Positions 1 to 12,502 of a DNA stretch of 64,000 nt are shown here, piece by piece (position 1 is the first letter of the stretch; every line of letters begins with the position of its first letter). Made by a program: the position numbers and the translations under genes. Below the pieces are notes generated by a model. The model saw nothing but the letters and a program-made list of their open reading frames with translations. It was not told where the DNA came from and ran no database searches. Origin of the DNA: Rhynchospora pubera (lineage: Eukaryota > Streptophyta > Magnoliopsida > Poales > Cyperaceae); the NCBI GenBank assembly GCA_028095005.1, contig CM051459.1:17346699-17410698 (forward strand). The letters are read 5' to 3'.

Positions 1-1844
1 TATTACCTATGGGCTAAATACCATGTTTTGATTCTTATTCTTTTATGATATAACTAGTTAACTATATGCCTAATCTTAATTCCTGTGGGTAGATTAAGAT
101 TTATAATCAACTATTATATCCTAATAAATTATACTAATTTCAGTCAATAGTCATGTGGGACGATATTAACTTCATTAATATACTTTATCACAATTTATGT
201 CCTTTACTCCTAATGTGATTTATAGATACACTATATAATATATATACCTTAATACAATTGAAGATGTTGTGGCTACTCTCCAATTTTTACTTAATATATA
301 TTAATCACTAGACATAACTTAATATTATCTGAATCCAAATGAAACGGTCTGTTGTAAACTTTATTGTCCGTTAAGAACATATTATAGACCTCAACACAGA
401 TTGTATCCTTGTATAATGGCCCGTTATAATATGCATCGGTCCATTAACAATCTGTTACCGATCCAAATAACATTAATGCCAAACTTCACCATGATCATAA
501 ATCATCTAGTCATTACAATATAGAATAGTAATCATACACACAATTTCCGCCATATCCTTTATAAATATAATTTGTGTAATATATGCTACTATACCATATG
601 TATAGTAAAACCAATTTGCCTATCTAATCAATACAATGCATGTAAAAACCGTACTAATACTAATAGAGTATCTTTGCAGTATGATGACCTGTGGGCTACA
701 TCAATACTTACTACTATAGTATTATACAAAGCATAGCATTTATCCTTTATGTATTGACTATTAAGTTTCAACGAAAAATGCCAACCATTTTTCTACACAA
801 ATTTCATATTTTGGCAAATGCTAACTATTCTATATATCTAGATTGATCCATAAAACTTTATTACAATTCAGAATACCTTACTTGTTAATATAGAAATAAA
901 CCTCACAATTCCATAACAATTTCTGATTGTATATGTATGACTATCGTTAGATAATCAACACCATTAATTGGCCAAGAAATATCATCATTAGACTGGTCAT
1001 GTCTTAAATTTCGCTTAAATTTCATTTCTGGATAACACCCAACATATTATGGATCATAACATGACCATAATCAACATGTTCCGGATCACAACAACATAAA
1101 ATGTCAAATTCCAGAAATTTCTGATAGTCTGAACACCCTCTGGTAAAATGGCCAAAACTTTCTCTATACTGATCCGTTTTGCAAGTTCTTGGACATTCTA
1201 GAAACTAGACTTAAAGGGCTTTCCAGAAAATCAGATCTCATCCAAAACAAGTTAATATATCGAAATATACAGCCCTCGGAAATCAGACTAACACTTGCAG
1301 ATTCTGACAAACTGTCAGACTAACCCATCTTGCGAACATCATATCTCACTCATCCTTTATCGGATTCAAACAAATAAATACTTTCTGAAAAGTTCTGTTA
1401 AAGAACTATAACCCAGAAAAATTTCATGTCAATCCAAGTTACAAAATGAGAGAAATTCGTCCCGCATCCCAGAAGGGTCGGAATTTCCAGAAAACAGACA
1501 GACTGACAACCACTGACTTCAATTTCTCACTGTACGTTTACTTGATTAAATTGGTCTCTATGGAAAGTAGACTCCAGGGTCTTTCCAATGCCGAAAACCT
1601 CACTCAAAACAAGTAAGCGGATTGTGAGATATGCCTCAACGAAATCAGTCAATCAGAACAGTAACTGTTTCTGGACAGAACTTAGGGTTTCCCCTTGTTC
1701 TCTTCCTTAATCACGAAATTAAGACTAAACAATCACAAATTAACAACCAGAACTAATCTACAAACATTCACAAGACTTGAATTTCAAAAACCTTTATGAA
1801 ATTCAGTCTAAAACAAGCAGAGGCTAAACCGCTCTGATACCAAC
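1..1844 (-). mobile_element. Internal region of an LTR retrotransposon, non-coding, cut by the window edge
   Basis: This stretch lies inside an element whose LTR occupies 1845-2588. At 1831-1842 the plus strand reads GCTCTGATACCA, the complement of the 3' end of initiator tRNA-Met, so the primer binding site belongs to an element running on the minus strand with its 5' LTR to the right. No long open reading frame for gag or pol is visible in 1.8 kb. Two loosely similar stretches around 1150-1320 and 1540-1690 suggest internal duplication. A non-autonomous (LARD-like) element fits, but coding parts may lie beyond the left edge. Confidence 0.6.
1831..1842 (-). other. Primer binding site (tRNA-Met type) of the LTR element
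   Basis: On the minus strand this reads TGGTATCAGAGC, the classic plant retrotransposon primer binding site for initiator tRNA-Met. It is separated by two bases from the LTR end that starts TGTAAG on the plus strand at 1845. Confidence 0.8.
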
Positions 1845-2588
1845 TGTAAGCAAATTAACGACCTTGAATGCGGAATAAACCAAGATCAATCGATTACCTC
1901 CAGCCATGCTTTCTCTTGTGAATGGTGGAATAGAATTTCTGTAGAGAATAATACCGAGAAGAGCACTACAGAACCGAACTGCTTCCCTTGCCTTGATGGT
2001 GAACTCCGGGATATCGGTCCTGACCTCGTCTCCCTTCTCCTCTCTTTGTTCCTCTCAAATGATGCCTTTAGTTTGAGACAGAGAGAAAATGATACTCCTA
2101 ATAATTATCCATCAGAATTATTGAGTATATAAAGAAACCCCAATCACTTGATAGATGCAAATCCAAGGGTCCACAATTAATTGCTGAGATCATATGAAAA
2201 AGGTGCAAATTAAGTTCATTGTATTTGGCCGTATCATTTAATCTGATTTTACCGACTTAATACAAGTCGCGTCCGACTCGTTTACAAAATCAAAATTAAA
2301 TTCCGTCTAAATCGTTTATAGACGATTATCCAATCGTTTATTAACGATCTCCTCGCAAAACCAAATGCATCTCATTTTCTTTGGTTTTGCGCCGGTCATC
2401 TCATTTAATTAAGCCATAACATATGCACTATGATCCTTTCAATTAAATGAAATTCAAACATTATCTTGCACCAACCATAGTTTCTCTTGAACAACATGTA
2501 ATTAGATTAATTAATTTGCATTTCATTAATCTAATAATCATTCATTAGGAGATTCCTTTATAATGTAATTTGCACTAATAATATTACA
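1845..2588 (-). mobile_element. LTR of the retrotransposon (5' LTR in element orientation)
   Basis: The LTR is 744 bp and begins TGTAA and ends TTACA, the short inverted termini expected of an LTR. It sits two bases from the primer binding site. On the minus strand a TATA-like stretch near 2130 could be the U3 promoter. The right edge is inferred from the inverted termini only. The target-site duplication cannot be tested because the other end of the element is outside the window. Confidence 0.55.
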
Positions 2589-2682
2589 ATTCACTCCATA
2601 GACAGGGCCAAGAATATTTTATAATAAGGTAAATTTATATTAAGTAGTTAAAGAAACATTCAACGAACCAAGTAGCACAATT

Positions 2683-2684
<2 letters not shown>

Positions 2685-2750
<66 letters not shown>
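2685..2750 (+). repeat. (AG)33 microsatellite
   Basis: A perfect dinucleotide AG run of 66 bases lies about 100 bp beyond the LTR. It is non-coding; the serine-leucine reading frame through it is an artefact of the repeat. Confidence 0.97.
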
Positions 2751-2753
<3 letters not shown>

Positions 2754-4424
2754 AAAATGTAGAAAAAGTAGATGAAGATGGTTTAAAACTTTAAATATTG
2801 CTCCCAACTGAAAAACTTTTTGATTGCTTCTGACTGTTGTCCATAAAAATCGGAGAATATGAAATTCCATAAACCAGTAATTAAATTACTCACTGAAAGT
2901 TTGATTAATAGAAAGCTGGTGGCTTTTTGCCTACATTTTCTTTAAGAAAAAAACAATACTCATAAGAGTGAGTTAAATCAGAATTTTCTCTCGTTTGTTG
3001 CGTAAATATGTTGAGTTACTCTGAACCATTGAAAGGAAATGTGAATTCCAAAAAGAATATGGCTTTGTTGAATCACTATTATTGTCTTTATTACTTCATT
3101 TAATACTCCAGCAGAAAAACCAATAATAGAGCCCACCCAGTTCTTGCGTCGGCGTGATTGATTGGCAAATGAGAATAGTCCCAATTGTAGCTTCTAGCTA
3201 ACTTGCTCTAATCATGCTAAGGAGACTCCAAATCTAAAGTTAAATATAAGATATCACAAACATAGAAAAGAAAAATGAATCCAACGGAAAAAGAAGAGAA
3301 AAGTAGCTAGTTAGAAATCACAAACAAAGAAAATGAAAGCCAATGCAAAAGTAAAAAAAGTGAAAGTAGAGAGAAAAGTAGTTATACCAAGGAAGCTGCT
3401 GCTTTTTCCTTTTCAATTTAGTTACATCTTTTCAGTTTTCACAGAACCAAAAAGCACGGATTATGACTTTTACATGGTTTAGATGCGGATTATGACCTTT
3501 ACATGGTTTAACTTTAGATCATGCCTGACGACTACAACTCCAATCATTAAATTTCAAAAGACTTTATTTCTGCACGATTTGCACGGTTTCACTTATATTA
3601 GGAACTGCAAATATGTCAGGGATTTCCAATAGTCCTGATAGTGTAAGCAGAATGGTGATGAGAAATTTGATGCCAGCTGAAGCAATTCGTGTCCAAGTTC
3701 AAATAAACGGATTTGATAGTTGCAATTAGCTAATCAGACGCTCAATTTGGAAATCAAACACTTGGGAGGGAGGCCGAACCCAACAGCTGAAGGAATGGGC
3801 TTTCTTTTTGATCTGTTCCCTCTTGTATAGTTGTATTCGTGCTAATTAAAAGTATAGAGAAGTAAATGACACAAACAAGAATTTACAACAATATATTATA
3901 TATATTTTTCTTTTTCGTTTCGTCTTTTTAAGTTTAGAAGCAGATTCTAGTACCTGACGACATAAAAGAATATAAGTTTAAAAAAATATATATTTATCCA
4001 AAGACGGAGTTTGACAGTATGCCGTCCAAAGATTTTTTTTTTTATTATTATGGCATGGGATGTTGGAACAAGAATTTGCTTCAGATATTATTCTTTCCGT
4101 ATCAAGGGATTTTATGTTTGGTCTGATGAAATTTCACTGTTTGATTTATAAACAAGCTTTTCTGGTCATGTGCTCGATTAAGTTTGCTAATCTTTAAACT
4201 TTGTTTTGCTGAAGTGTTGATGCATGGGTTTGATAGTTTAATAATGTGATAACTGACAAATTAATATTATATGGATCATTATTTTGCTTCATTAAGCACA
4301 ATTCTGGAATTGGAATAGCTTTGTGCTGCAAATGGAAGTGCCAAATCAATATGGATGATTAATGAATGGGATGGAACATAAATTCCCTTCACTTTCTTTT
4401 CTTTGTTTGGATGATAACGTACAA
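2751..4424. other. Intergenic stretch without a recognisable gene
   Basis: AT-rich DNA with no supported gene. A short direct duplication occurs near 3460-3510, where a GGATTATGAC-TTTACATGG phrase appears twice. The part from about 3800 to 3990 resembles 12690-12890 and looks like a dispersed non-coding repeat. Confidence 0.5.
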
Positions 4425-5114
4425 GCATCAGGCGTTCTATGCGATAAGAAAGTCCCGCAGAAGCTAAAAGGCAAGTTTTACAGGATAGCGATTAGACCTG
4501 CGATGTTGTATGGCGCAGAATGTTGGGCTACTAAAAGACGACATGTCCAGAAGATGAGTGTAGCTGAGATGCGTATGTTGCGGTGGATCTGCGGTCACAC
4601 GAGGAAAGATCGAATTACAAATGATGACATACGGGATATGGTTGGGGTCGCACCGATAGAGGAGAAGCTGACCCAACATCGTTTGAGATGGCAATTTGGT
4701 AGCGAAATTCTTAATCATTTCGAGAACACACGGAGGGGGAGAGGGAGACCAAGATTGACATGTGAAGAAGCGGTGAAAAGAGACCTTAAAGAATGGAACG
4801 TCTCCAAGGAGTTGGCGATCGATAGGAGCGCTTGGAAGTTAGCAATTCATGTACCGGAGCCATGACGTAGGAACTTAGGGGTAGGAGCGATGCCATAGGT
4901 TTGTAGGTCCCTCTATTAGGTCACGGTCGAGGTTTATGTTTCTACTATTACTATTATTATTATAGGTATTATTATTAGTATGGCTACTCTTATTTTTGGT
5001 ATCTTTTTATATTTTGTTTTTTGTTCTTGAATGTGTTCTCTTATTGAGTTTCTTTCTAGCCTACCCTAACTTGTTTGGGACAAAAGACTTAGTTGTTGTT
5101 GTTGTTGTTGTTGT
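4425..5114 (+). mobile_element. 5'-truncated RTE-type LINE: C-terminal end of the reverse transcriptase ORF plus 3' tail
   Basis: The frame 4362-4865 encodes the C-terminal part of a plant RTE-clade reverse transcriptase. Typical phrases are MLYGAECWATKR, MRMLRWICGHTRKDRI, GRGRPRL and the terminal WKLAIHVPEP. Homology appears to start near 4425, so the first 20 or so codons of the open frame are flanking sequence. A few residues around 4690-4715 depart from the usual RLRWFGH pattern, suggesting decay. A 3' UTR follows, with the conserved end AACTTGTTTGGGACAAAA and a (TTG)n tail to about 5114. The element is severely 5'-truncated and inactive. The same 3' end occurs near 21.7, 26.3, 39.1 and 59.4 kb. 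Confidence 0.85.
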
Positions 5115-6600
5115 ATCTAGGAGTGTACTAGTAATTGACCTTTTATATGACAAAACAGATTACTGAAAGAACCAACATGAGAGGAGCAATATACAACCGA
5201 CCTTCAATTTTTCTCATAAAAAGAAAATGCAACTTATGCAAGTGCATCAGATACAAAATAAACACAATAGTAGAATGAATATTGGATAAAGTATAAATAA
5301 AAGGATAAATATTCTAACTAGTGATGAGAATAATCATCAAAAACCAATACTAGTTTCAAACGAACAAAAACCACTCACCTTCATTGGAAACCATTATCAC
5401 ATAAAGAACAATAAACAAATTATCACAGAAAAGAAGATGCTAACAAATTACAATCACAAAAACATCAGTTACATCTTACATGACAGTATGACGCTAATAC
5501 ACATGACAGGTTGGTCATTGGATTTTATTCAGAAAAACGTATTGATCAGTAAATCTGCACTTTCGGCTAATCCGAGCCTATCCAAAAAACATGACAGCAT
5601 GTCTGCTTGTAATTATATTAAACATTTAAAACCAATAAAGAAAACAATTAACACAGGAAATGAAGAATAACTGGAGCATTGTCAGAAACCCACCTGTGAT
5701 TTCAGTAGCCACAAAATGAATGAACAGTAAGAATGTTTCAAGAAAACAAATAGATAGTTATCAGTAAGTCTATTTCCAGAAGGGAAAAGAAAACAAAGAA
5801 TTATTAGCTTATATCTGATATTTAGATATGCATGCAAGAAATGAATGATGATGCAATGTAATTTTTTTTTTTTTTTAAAAAAAAAACTTGTAGGTAAATG
5901 AACAAAACACTCTTTTTTTCTTTACTTGTTCCAGTTTTTTTTTAGTTCCAACTTAACTGGCAGTGCTGATGGCTGTACCACCGGCTATGGAAAGAACAAA
6001 ATTCCAATTTTGCCCCTGGCACATTCAAACCCAAATTATTTTATCTAAAATTACTAGATTCATTCAGAGCTTGAAAAGAAAAAAAAGAAAAAAAAATGCA
6101 TGTAGACTTGTATTATTTAAACTAATCATTGGTCAAACTTTATTGTAGCTTAGCAAAATAATAGCAAGCGTCTATGTCAATTTTTCTGTAACCACATAAG
6201 AGACCAGATATAACATCAACATAAACAATCCTAATAGTAATAGGTGTCAACATGTATCAATCATGCATAGTTAATCCGATCACTGACTGACTATGTGTCA
6301 TACTTATGTGTCAAATTTGCCAGTATGCAGATTCACCGGGCAAGGCTATATGTAGTTATCAACTAATGAGAAAAATGACTCAATATAAAAGCACAGTTTA
6401 TGCAGTCACCAACCAAGCACAGATTGTATAGAAATTGACAGAATTTTTTTTAGAAATTTTCAGCATTTAACTTCCAGAAGCACGGGGGAAGCATTGATGA
6501 ATATTTAAGCTGTGAGTACTTAGTACTCAGAGTAATATTATCTGGAAGTATCAAGCCTAGCAATATAGTTTTCTAGGAAATTAATTGTCAAAACCTACAA
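5115..6600. other. Intergenic stretch without a recognisable gene
   Basis: AT-rich sequence with scattered homopolymer A/T runs. Small open frames, for example at 5437-5670 and 5963-6148, have no family resemblance or exon structure, and I see nothing functional here. Confidence 0.5.
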
Positions 6601-6623
6601 TTGCTAGCTGACAATGCCAAGCT

Positions 6624-6752
6624 AAACCACCAGCTTGCAAGCAGCATTACTCGATTATTGAGAATATTTGGACGAAGACAGATTCCCGAAAGAATGGTAG
6701 GAACAAACCACCAGCTTGCAAGCAGCATTACTCAATTGTTAAGAATATTTGG
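6624..6752 (+). repeat. Two-copy direct repeat, period 81 bp
   Basis: A segment of about 48 bp starting AAACCACCAGCTTGCAAGC occurs at 6624-6671 and again at 6705-6752 with few changes. It creates an apparent repeated peptide in an open frame, but there is no other evidence for a gene. Confidence 0.85.
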
Positions 6753-6902
6753 CCAACATATTTCTTTCCCTCCTTTACAACATGAAGGACAAATATTGGC
6801 ACTGAGAGAAAATTCACAGGGAAATGGTTGCCCTCGGCCCTAGCAGTCCAATTAACCCAGCTATCAAAATGGAATCCAAACACAATAACTTGGCAAATCC
6901 AA

Positions 6903-6936
6903 CCCCCCCCCCCCCCCCCCAAACACACACACACAA
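6903..6936 (+). repeat. Poly-C run followed by (CA)n
   Basis: Eighteen consecutive C residues (6903-6920) are followed by a short AC/CA run. Long G/C homopolymers are rare in AT-rich plant DNA and are error-prone in sequencing. Confidence 0.9.
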
Positions 6937-7526
6937 ATCCCTTCTGACCAATGGCAATTAGTTAGATTTTCTCCAGGTCAGAATATTTAAAAGGACCATC
7001 AGACTGTCTATAGACTCAATACAAAGAAAAACACACCATTCTACCTGGCCTTTTTTGGAAACAAGAAAATTTATTGATTCATACGATGCAAGTGTTGAAA
7101 AATTCAAAATCACAGTTGCTGTTGGAACCAGAATGCAAACAAAAAAGTGCACTTAGATCAAACCTTCCAGATGGGATTAGAGGCAGGCACAATTAAGCAC
7201 GTGCTGGGCCCCAGATCCACAATTAATAACTCAAAATATATTCTGCACAACCATCATAGTTAAAGACTATAAAACATCTCACATTGAGCACAGCAAATAT
7301 CATTGTATGTAATTGCTACTAAACTTTTGAGGTAAGATATGGAAAAAAAAATAAGCACCAAAATCCAAGAATTAGTCAAAACTCAGATAATAAAGCACCT
7401 AAGAAACAACTCAAAAGTACTTCCTAGGGAACTATTTTTCAACAGATATTAGCTGAACTTAGGAACCAAAAGAGACTAAATTTTTCAACCTAAAATGCAT
7501 ACTGTGGTAGCATCCTTGGTGGATAG

Positions 7527-8702
7527 CTAAACAAAGCTTGGCTGAAACAACCTAACTGGTTTGGCTTGCTGAACTCGTGGATCTGTACCAAGGTCACGCA
7601 CCAACTGCACGTTTCTCCAAGTTTGCTTGGCAGGATAGGTGCCATGATGTGATCTAACCACACATTTCCGTACGTATGATTTATACTTGTAATCCATGTT
7701 CACAGATTTCCCATGAAGCAATTCCCAGTCATCACTGTAGACAGCCAGGCAGGGGTAGTTATCCCCATAGAAAATGGTCATGCCCCTTGTGTTGGTGATT
7801 GTCTTCATCTTTTTTGACTGCTCATCCACCTCATACAACTTGAACTTTTCCTTAGGATAGACATCAGCCAAATAAACCCCAGATTTCCCTTCCAGAGAAC
7901 ACATGAAGTCAAATTGACGACTTGCCCAAATAAAAATGTTGTCCGACTGATCAATAGTAGTCAGTCCCTTCTTATACAGCAAATAGAACTGTCCGTTGTA
8001 GTAAGTCACATCTAGCAACCCTGTAATAACGGATCCATCAGTATAAGGACAGACCCGAGAGAAGTCAACCTTTGTCCAGCATGGGTCCCCGACCCGGCAG
8101 CAGAAAATTCTCCCACATCTCCGAAGAAACACCATTATCAGGCAGTTTGGATCGGTCAGATCGGCAGAGAATGTCACCTTGCTGTTTGCAAAATTATCCA
8201 TGTGCGACTCCGACTCAGTCAAGTAAAGAGTATTATAACGGAGACCACCCCGACCATCTCCGAATCATTTGACCGGAGCAGTAAAGGGAGGGAGCTGGAT
8301 GCGAGCCCGAGTTATCGGGTTCAGTAACAAAACCTCTCTTCCTTTAGAGGCTAAAAGTAAAAGCCAGCCTTGGTAGGAAGCGCAGCACACCATGCCTGTG
8401 GTCTCAGGGAGGTGGACCTCGCGCAGCTTCGATCTCTCCAGGTCGTAGAAGAGGTACACACCGTTGTGGCGTTGTCCTTTTTGTTTTTTGTAGGGTTTGT
8501 GCGTAAGCATCAGCCATGGGAGTTGGGGAGGGAGGTGGCGCGGCCTCGGAAGGGAGGCGGAGCGCCATGGCGAGCAAACGGCGCGAAATCGGAGGTAATC
8601 AGTGATGGATTTAAACTGTTCTGATATTAACTGCACGATATCTGGCGGGAGATGGGACCAATCGGAAAAAGCGGATTTCGAACCCGAACCCGAACGCTCC
8701 AT
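7527..8702 (-). pseudogene. F-box/DUF295 (KIB-type) protein, interrupted by one in-frame stop
   Basis: This is a single-exon frame of 392 codons, starting at ATG 8702 (MERSGSGSKS) and ending at 7527. Residues about 11-50 form an F-box (WSHLPPDIVQLISEQF, RFRAVCSPWRSA). The rest is the DUF295/KIB beta-propeller region (GWLLLLASKGREVLLLNP, FYGDNYPCLAVYSDDWE, and a C-terminal VRLFQPSFV). In the family the F-box docks to SKP1 in an SCF ubiquitin ligase. A TGA at 8265-8267, at codon 146, breaks the frame just after LPPFTAPVK. The downstream 230 codons remain open in the same frame with normal family sequence, so the lesion looks recent, or could be a sequencing error or a site of read-through. If real, the product would be an F-box-containing truncation without the propeller. 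Confidence 0.85.
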
Positions 8703-8747
8703 TTTCAAAGTAGTTTTCAATTTGTCGGAACAAGGCACAAGGCTCAA

Positions 8748-10578
8748 GGGTTTTGTCGGAGGAGGTCAAAAGCTAAACCCTCCGAATTCCTAACAGAATG
8801 ATAATTTATTTACAATATACCTCAACGAATGATAATTCCACAGAAATCTGTGATAGATTTTCTAATGTAATTGCACAAGACCACAATTAAAGTTGAAATG
8901 TCTTTCCATGTTTTAAAACTAAAATTACATTATTTCACATGAGAGCTATGATCGCACCTAGATGATGTAATTCGATATATGATAAACTAAGAAATTAGTA
9001 AACTGTTAGCTAGATTTTTTTTTTTTTTGAAGGTAGTAGAGTGGCGATAGCCACACCTACATGTTTATATACTGGTAGCTAGTTAGATTTTTCTAGGCCA
9101 CAAGATTCAAAATGACCATTGAATTTTGTATTAGCCTACTTAAACCAAAAATGAAAGAAACACCTATCTATCATTTATTCACTTTTGTCAATTATACTTT
9201 GATAAGAACAACAATTCTGTCTACAGGCAGCATCACTTATACTGGATTGGCAGATTTTGTCATTCATGAGATAACATAAAATTGGCATTGACTAGTATAC
9301 AAATTTTGACATATTATCAAATCATACTTAAATTAAACAAGGCTCCGTTAAAAATCTAACTACCGGACAGCATATATAAAGTAATCTTTTATCAAACTAA
9401 AATCAAGAGATTCCATCCCATATTTTACTACATCATGATTGAAGTTCAACTTTGTTCTTTGACAATATTTAGCAATTTTATGTTTTTATTTGAAGACTAT
9501 TAAAATGTTAGAAAATCTAGAGTATGGTGTAAACATTTGAACACGCAACAAATAAACATCTAAAATAAATAAGATCAAGCATCTATGGATAGATCTTAGT
9601 ATCATAACCACCGAAAACAAAATAATACAAAAGATTACGGAAATTGATTACTGCCATCTGCAGTTTTGTCATTCCTGCCATCGCTAAATATAAAGTGAAC
9701 ATATAGTTGATCTAAGTGAACACATACAAACAAATAAGTTCAATGAAAATAAGTTGAATATGCATGTAAACTTCTGAACAAGTGATGACAACACTTATTT
9801 ATTTGTAAAGTGTTCACTTAAATCATCTATATGTTCACCTTATTTGCTGTATATGTTCACTTTGTATTTAGCGATGGCTGGGATGGTATATTTGTCGATG
9901 ACACTTATAATTCCTGAAAGATTACACTAAACATATTACATACTATTGATCTGTTAGAGAATAATTGACCTAAAACCATATCTTATAAGCCCAGCCCGTT
10001 AGATGGAAGCCTACTTTGAAGTGAAACACACACAACTCAACAAATGAAATTCCACTTCCAATCTACTATGTTGTCGATTTCCCTTTTTTGTTTTTTCAAA
10101 TAATTATCTTTTTTTCAAAATTTTGGAGGAAGTTGCTGCACTTTAGTGCCAGTCTGCCAGAGAAGTAATAGTAGCAACTTTTCTATTTGATTTTATTTAG
10201 TATATTTATATGCTCTCCTCAAATTAAAGCTTCGACGTTCGAACCCAAATGTTACCTTCAAAATTATTGTATGACATTCAAAAGAACTATCATAATAAGG
10301 CTTAAACTACATTTTACGGAATTGAATTGGGACTAAATAGGTCCAGAAACTAGAATGGCTGCTTTCTTTAGTTTATTTAATTTGATAGTTTAAGGCTGTG
10401 GGTCTATATGGTTTGCCACAAGTTTCAATCTAATCAAAATGCTGAATGTAATGAAATTCAAGAGAGTTCCTTTACCACCCATTTTATATTTTAATTATTG
10501 CATTTGGCAAGCGTGTCAAATATATTATTGGATCCTCACTTCCATTTATTGCAAGTTTTTTTATCTCTGCAACTCTAT
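8748..10578. other. Intergenic stretch upstream of the F-box gene
   Basis: AT-rich non-coding DNA containing the inverted repeat at 9677-9878 and homopolymer T runs. The F-box gene promoter should lie just above 8702, but no clear TATA element stands out. Confidence 0.45.
9677..9878. repeat. Imperfect inverted repeat, MITE-like
   Basis: The left arm 9677-9738 begins GCCATCGCTAAATATAAAGTG. The right arm 9794-9878 is its imperfect complement, ending TTTGTATTTAGCGATGGC. The right arm holds an extra internal duplication of about 22 bp containing ATATGTTCAC. The spacer is about 55 bp. The structure suggests a foldback or MITE remnant; I could not define a target-site duplication. Confidence 0.75.
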
Positions 10579-10768
10579 GGCCCTGGTCAAAATTTCTTTT
10601 TTTTTTTAACATGGGGTTTCATTTCATTTCGTTGAAATAATCTTAATTAAAATGAAAAAAATTTGATGTCATCTGATTAGAATTCTCATGTAATTAGTTC
10701 CAATAAAATTTTATAAAATCAATTCAAATAAAATGAAATCCCACATAAAAATCATTTTCATCAGGGCC
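10579..10768. mobile_element. MITE family A, copy 1
   Basis: This 190 bp element begins GGCCCTGGTCAAAAT and ends ATTTTCATCAGGGCC, so its ends are inverted repeats. The subterminal parts also mirror each other (GGGGTTTCATTTC and GAAATCCCAC). It is flanked on both sides by TAT, a 3-bp target-site duplication. Two further copies are at 36084-36268 and about 62604-62797. Confidence 0.8.
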
Positions 10769-10900
10769 TATATGAATCTTGTTCTAGTTCTAGTATCAAC
10801 CGTGTCCGTGTGGAACAGCTAAACGGCTAAACCTAAGGCTTTTTAAAATTAAACTACACACTAAAAGACAAGTTATTGGGACCATGAACTGCAGGACAAT

Positions 10901-12502
10901 TGATGTGGATTTTCTTGCTTTAGAATTATACCCTATTTTACTCAAATTTGTATCGCAAGCGTACGATGGTCGTCTAAGTATTTAGGGGTCGAACCACAAG
11001 GACGGATGTTTGATAACCAAGTTTCAATTTTACTTAATCTACTAAACTAGAAGTTTGCAAGATTATAGAGTTTGGTTTCAAGATTAACAACTTAATTAAG
11101 TAAATATTAAATAAAACAGAATGCAGTAAAAATGGATTAAATGGCTAATTAGAAGTTAGGGGCTTAAGACATGCTAATTCTTTCAGTTTATTCCAGTCCT
11201 AGCGGCCCGCTGGCTTTCGTAGCGGCCCGCTAAAGTGGACTCAGGTCGCTTGACAAATCAGCTGGTCGCTGGCTACTTGGCGGGCATAGACCACCTCGCT
11301 GGTTCACTCAGCGGCCCGCTGGTGTCAAGCTGAGACTATTACTTAGTTGATTTAAATGTTGCTTTGTGTATAGAGTTGGGTTATTGTTGAAGTGCTACAG
11401 ATCAAACTCTCGTTTTAGGTCTGGAATTAAATTCAACTAACTTCAAAACTATCAAGTAGAACTAAACTTCAACTTTCGTTTCGTGGTCTAGTTTCTACGG
11501 GTCCGTACCTTTCTAACTTGTGAATTCTAAAGCTTTTGCTGTTAGAAAAGACTTATAACTCTCGTTAGTTAGCCTTGGTTAAATCTTTCGATTATAAACC
11601 TTCAAGTTGACACAATTGATGTTAAATTCTTAGAGAAGTTTGGACTTAACTATCTAACTATTCAAGCAAGGCCTATACTTGATGGATACGAGCAAACTAA
11701 TCTAAGCAATTCAATTTCAATCAGATAATCAATTGAAGAAAGGAAATAAAACACAACATGCAACTAAGAAATCAACTAAACAACAATATCAATTCATAAA
11801 CTTAAAGGTTCACTGCCATGGCCCCTAAAAAAGGTATCTACTCGCGATCAGACATTAAACAAAACACCCAAGTATCAAAGAGAAAAGAAAACATAAGAAA
11901 GAAATAAAGTTACAACAGAAAAGCAACTTGATCCCTTCCTTCCTGTCTTCTGCTACTCGACAGCGGCCCGCAGATGTCTCTGGCGACCCGCTAGACCTGT
12001 GCAGAATCGGTCTCCTTTCGCCCAGAATAATTCCTCTGATTTGCCGACGACTCTGGCTTCAACGCTTCTTCCTTATATAACATGCATTGGCGGTTCTCTA
12101 AAGGTGGAGGTCGTGCAAGTAGAGGCTCTAAATTTGGCATAGACAGTTATGGAGAAGACAGCAAATCTGGCTGGCTATTTTTGTCTGTCGGCTAACATCT
12201 TCCAGCGGCCCGCTACTGCGTCAAGCGACCCGCTGGAATCATCTATATCGCCAGTCAACATCTGCTACCCGCTGTCTCCCTGTGGGTCGCTGGTGAGATC
12301 TGTGGGTCGCAGGTCTAGTCTGAAATCGCTCCAAATGTCGAGTCGAGTAGCCACATCGCGTAGATCCTATACAAAATGAAGCAACTATGGCAGTACCTAG
12401 CTTCTAACCTAAATTAACAATTAAACATTAGAAAAAACACATAAAATCAAGAAATTAAGACCTATAAATGGTTGAATTACTAGGTATGAAAACCATTTAT
12501 CA
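10901..12502. mobile_element. Solo LTR, 1602 bp, with 5-bp target-site duplication
   Basis: The sequence begins TGAT and ends ATCA and is flanked by a perfect ACAAT duplication at 10896-10900 and 12503-12507. It has no coding capacity for gag or pol, so a solo LTR left by recombination is the simplest reading. Near the left end is a GTATCGCAAGCGTACG stretch with a following 'accacaaggacgg' phrase often seen in plant LTR retrotransposons. A GC-rich motif AGCGGCCCGCT and its variants recurs about ten times (near 11200, 11220, 11310, 11960, 11985, 12200 and 12225). A plus-strand TATA-like stretch lies near 12073. The orientation is not settled. Confidence 0.8.

Noticed and set aside
2640..2870. 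Open frame on the minus strand with a long Ser-Leu repeat
   Set aside because: It is a translation of the AG microsatellite and has no gene structure.
8072..8793. Plus-strand open frames opposite the F-box gene
   Set aside because: Antisense shadows of the GC-rich F-box coding sequence.
12149..12379. Open frame of 76 codons in the solo LTR
   Set aside because: It lies across GC-rich repeat motifs of the LTR and has no family resemblance.
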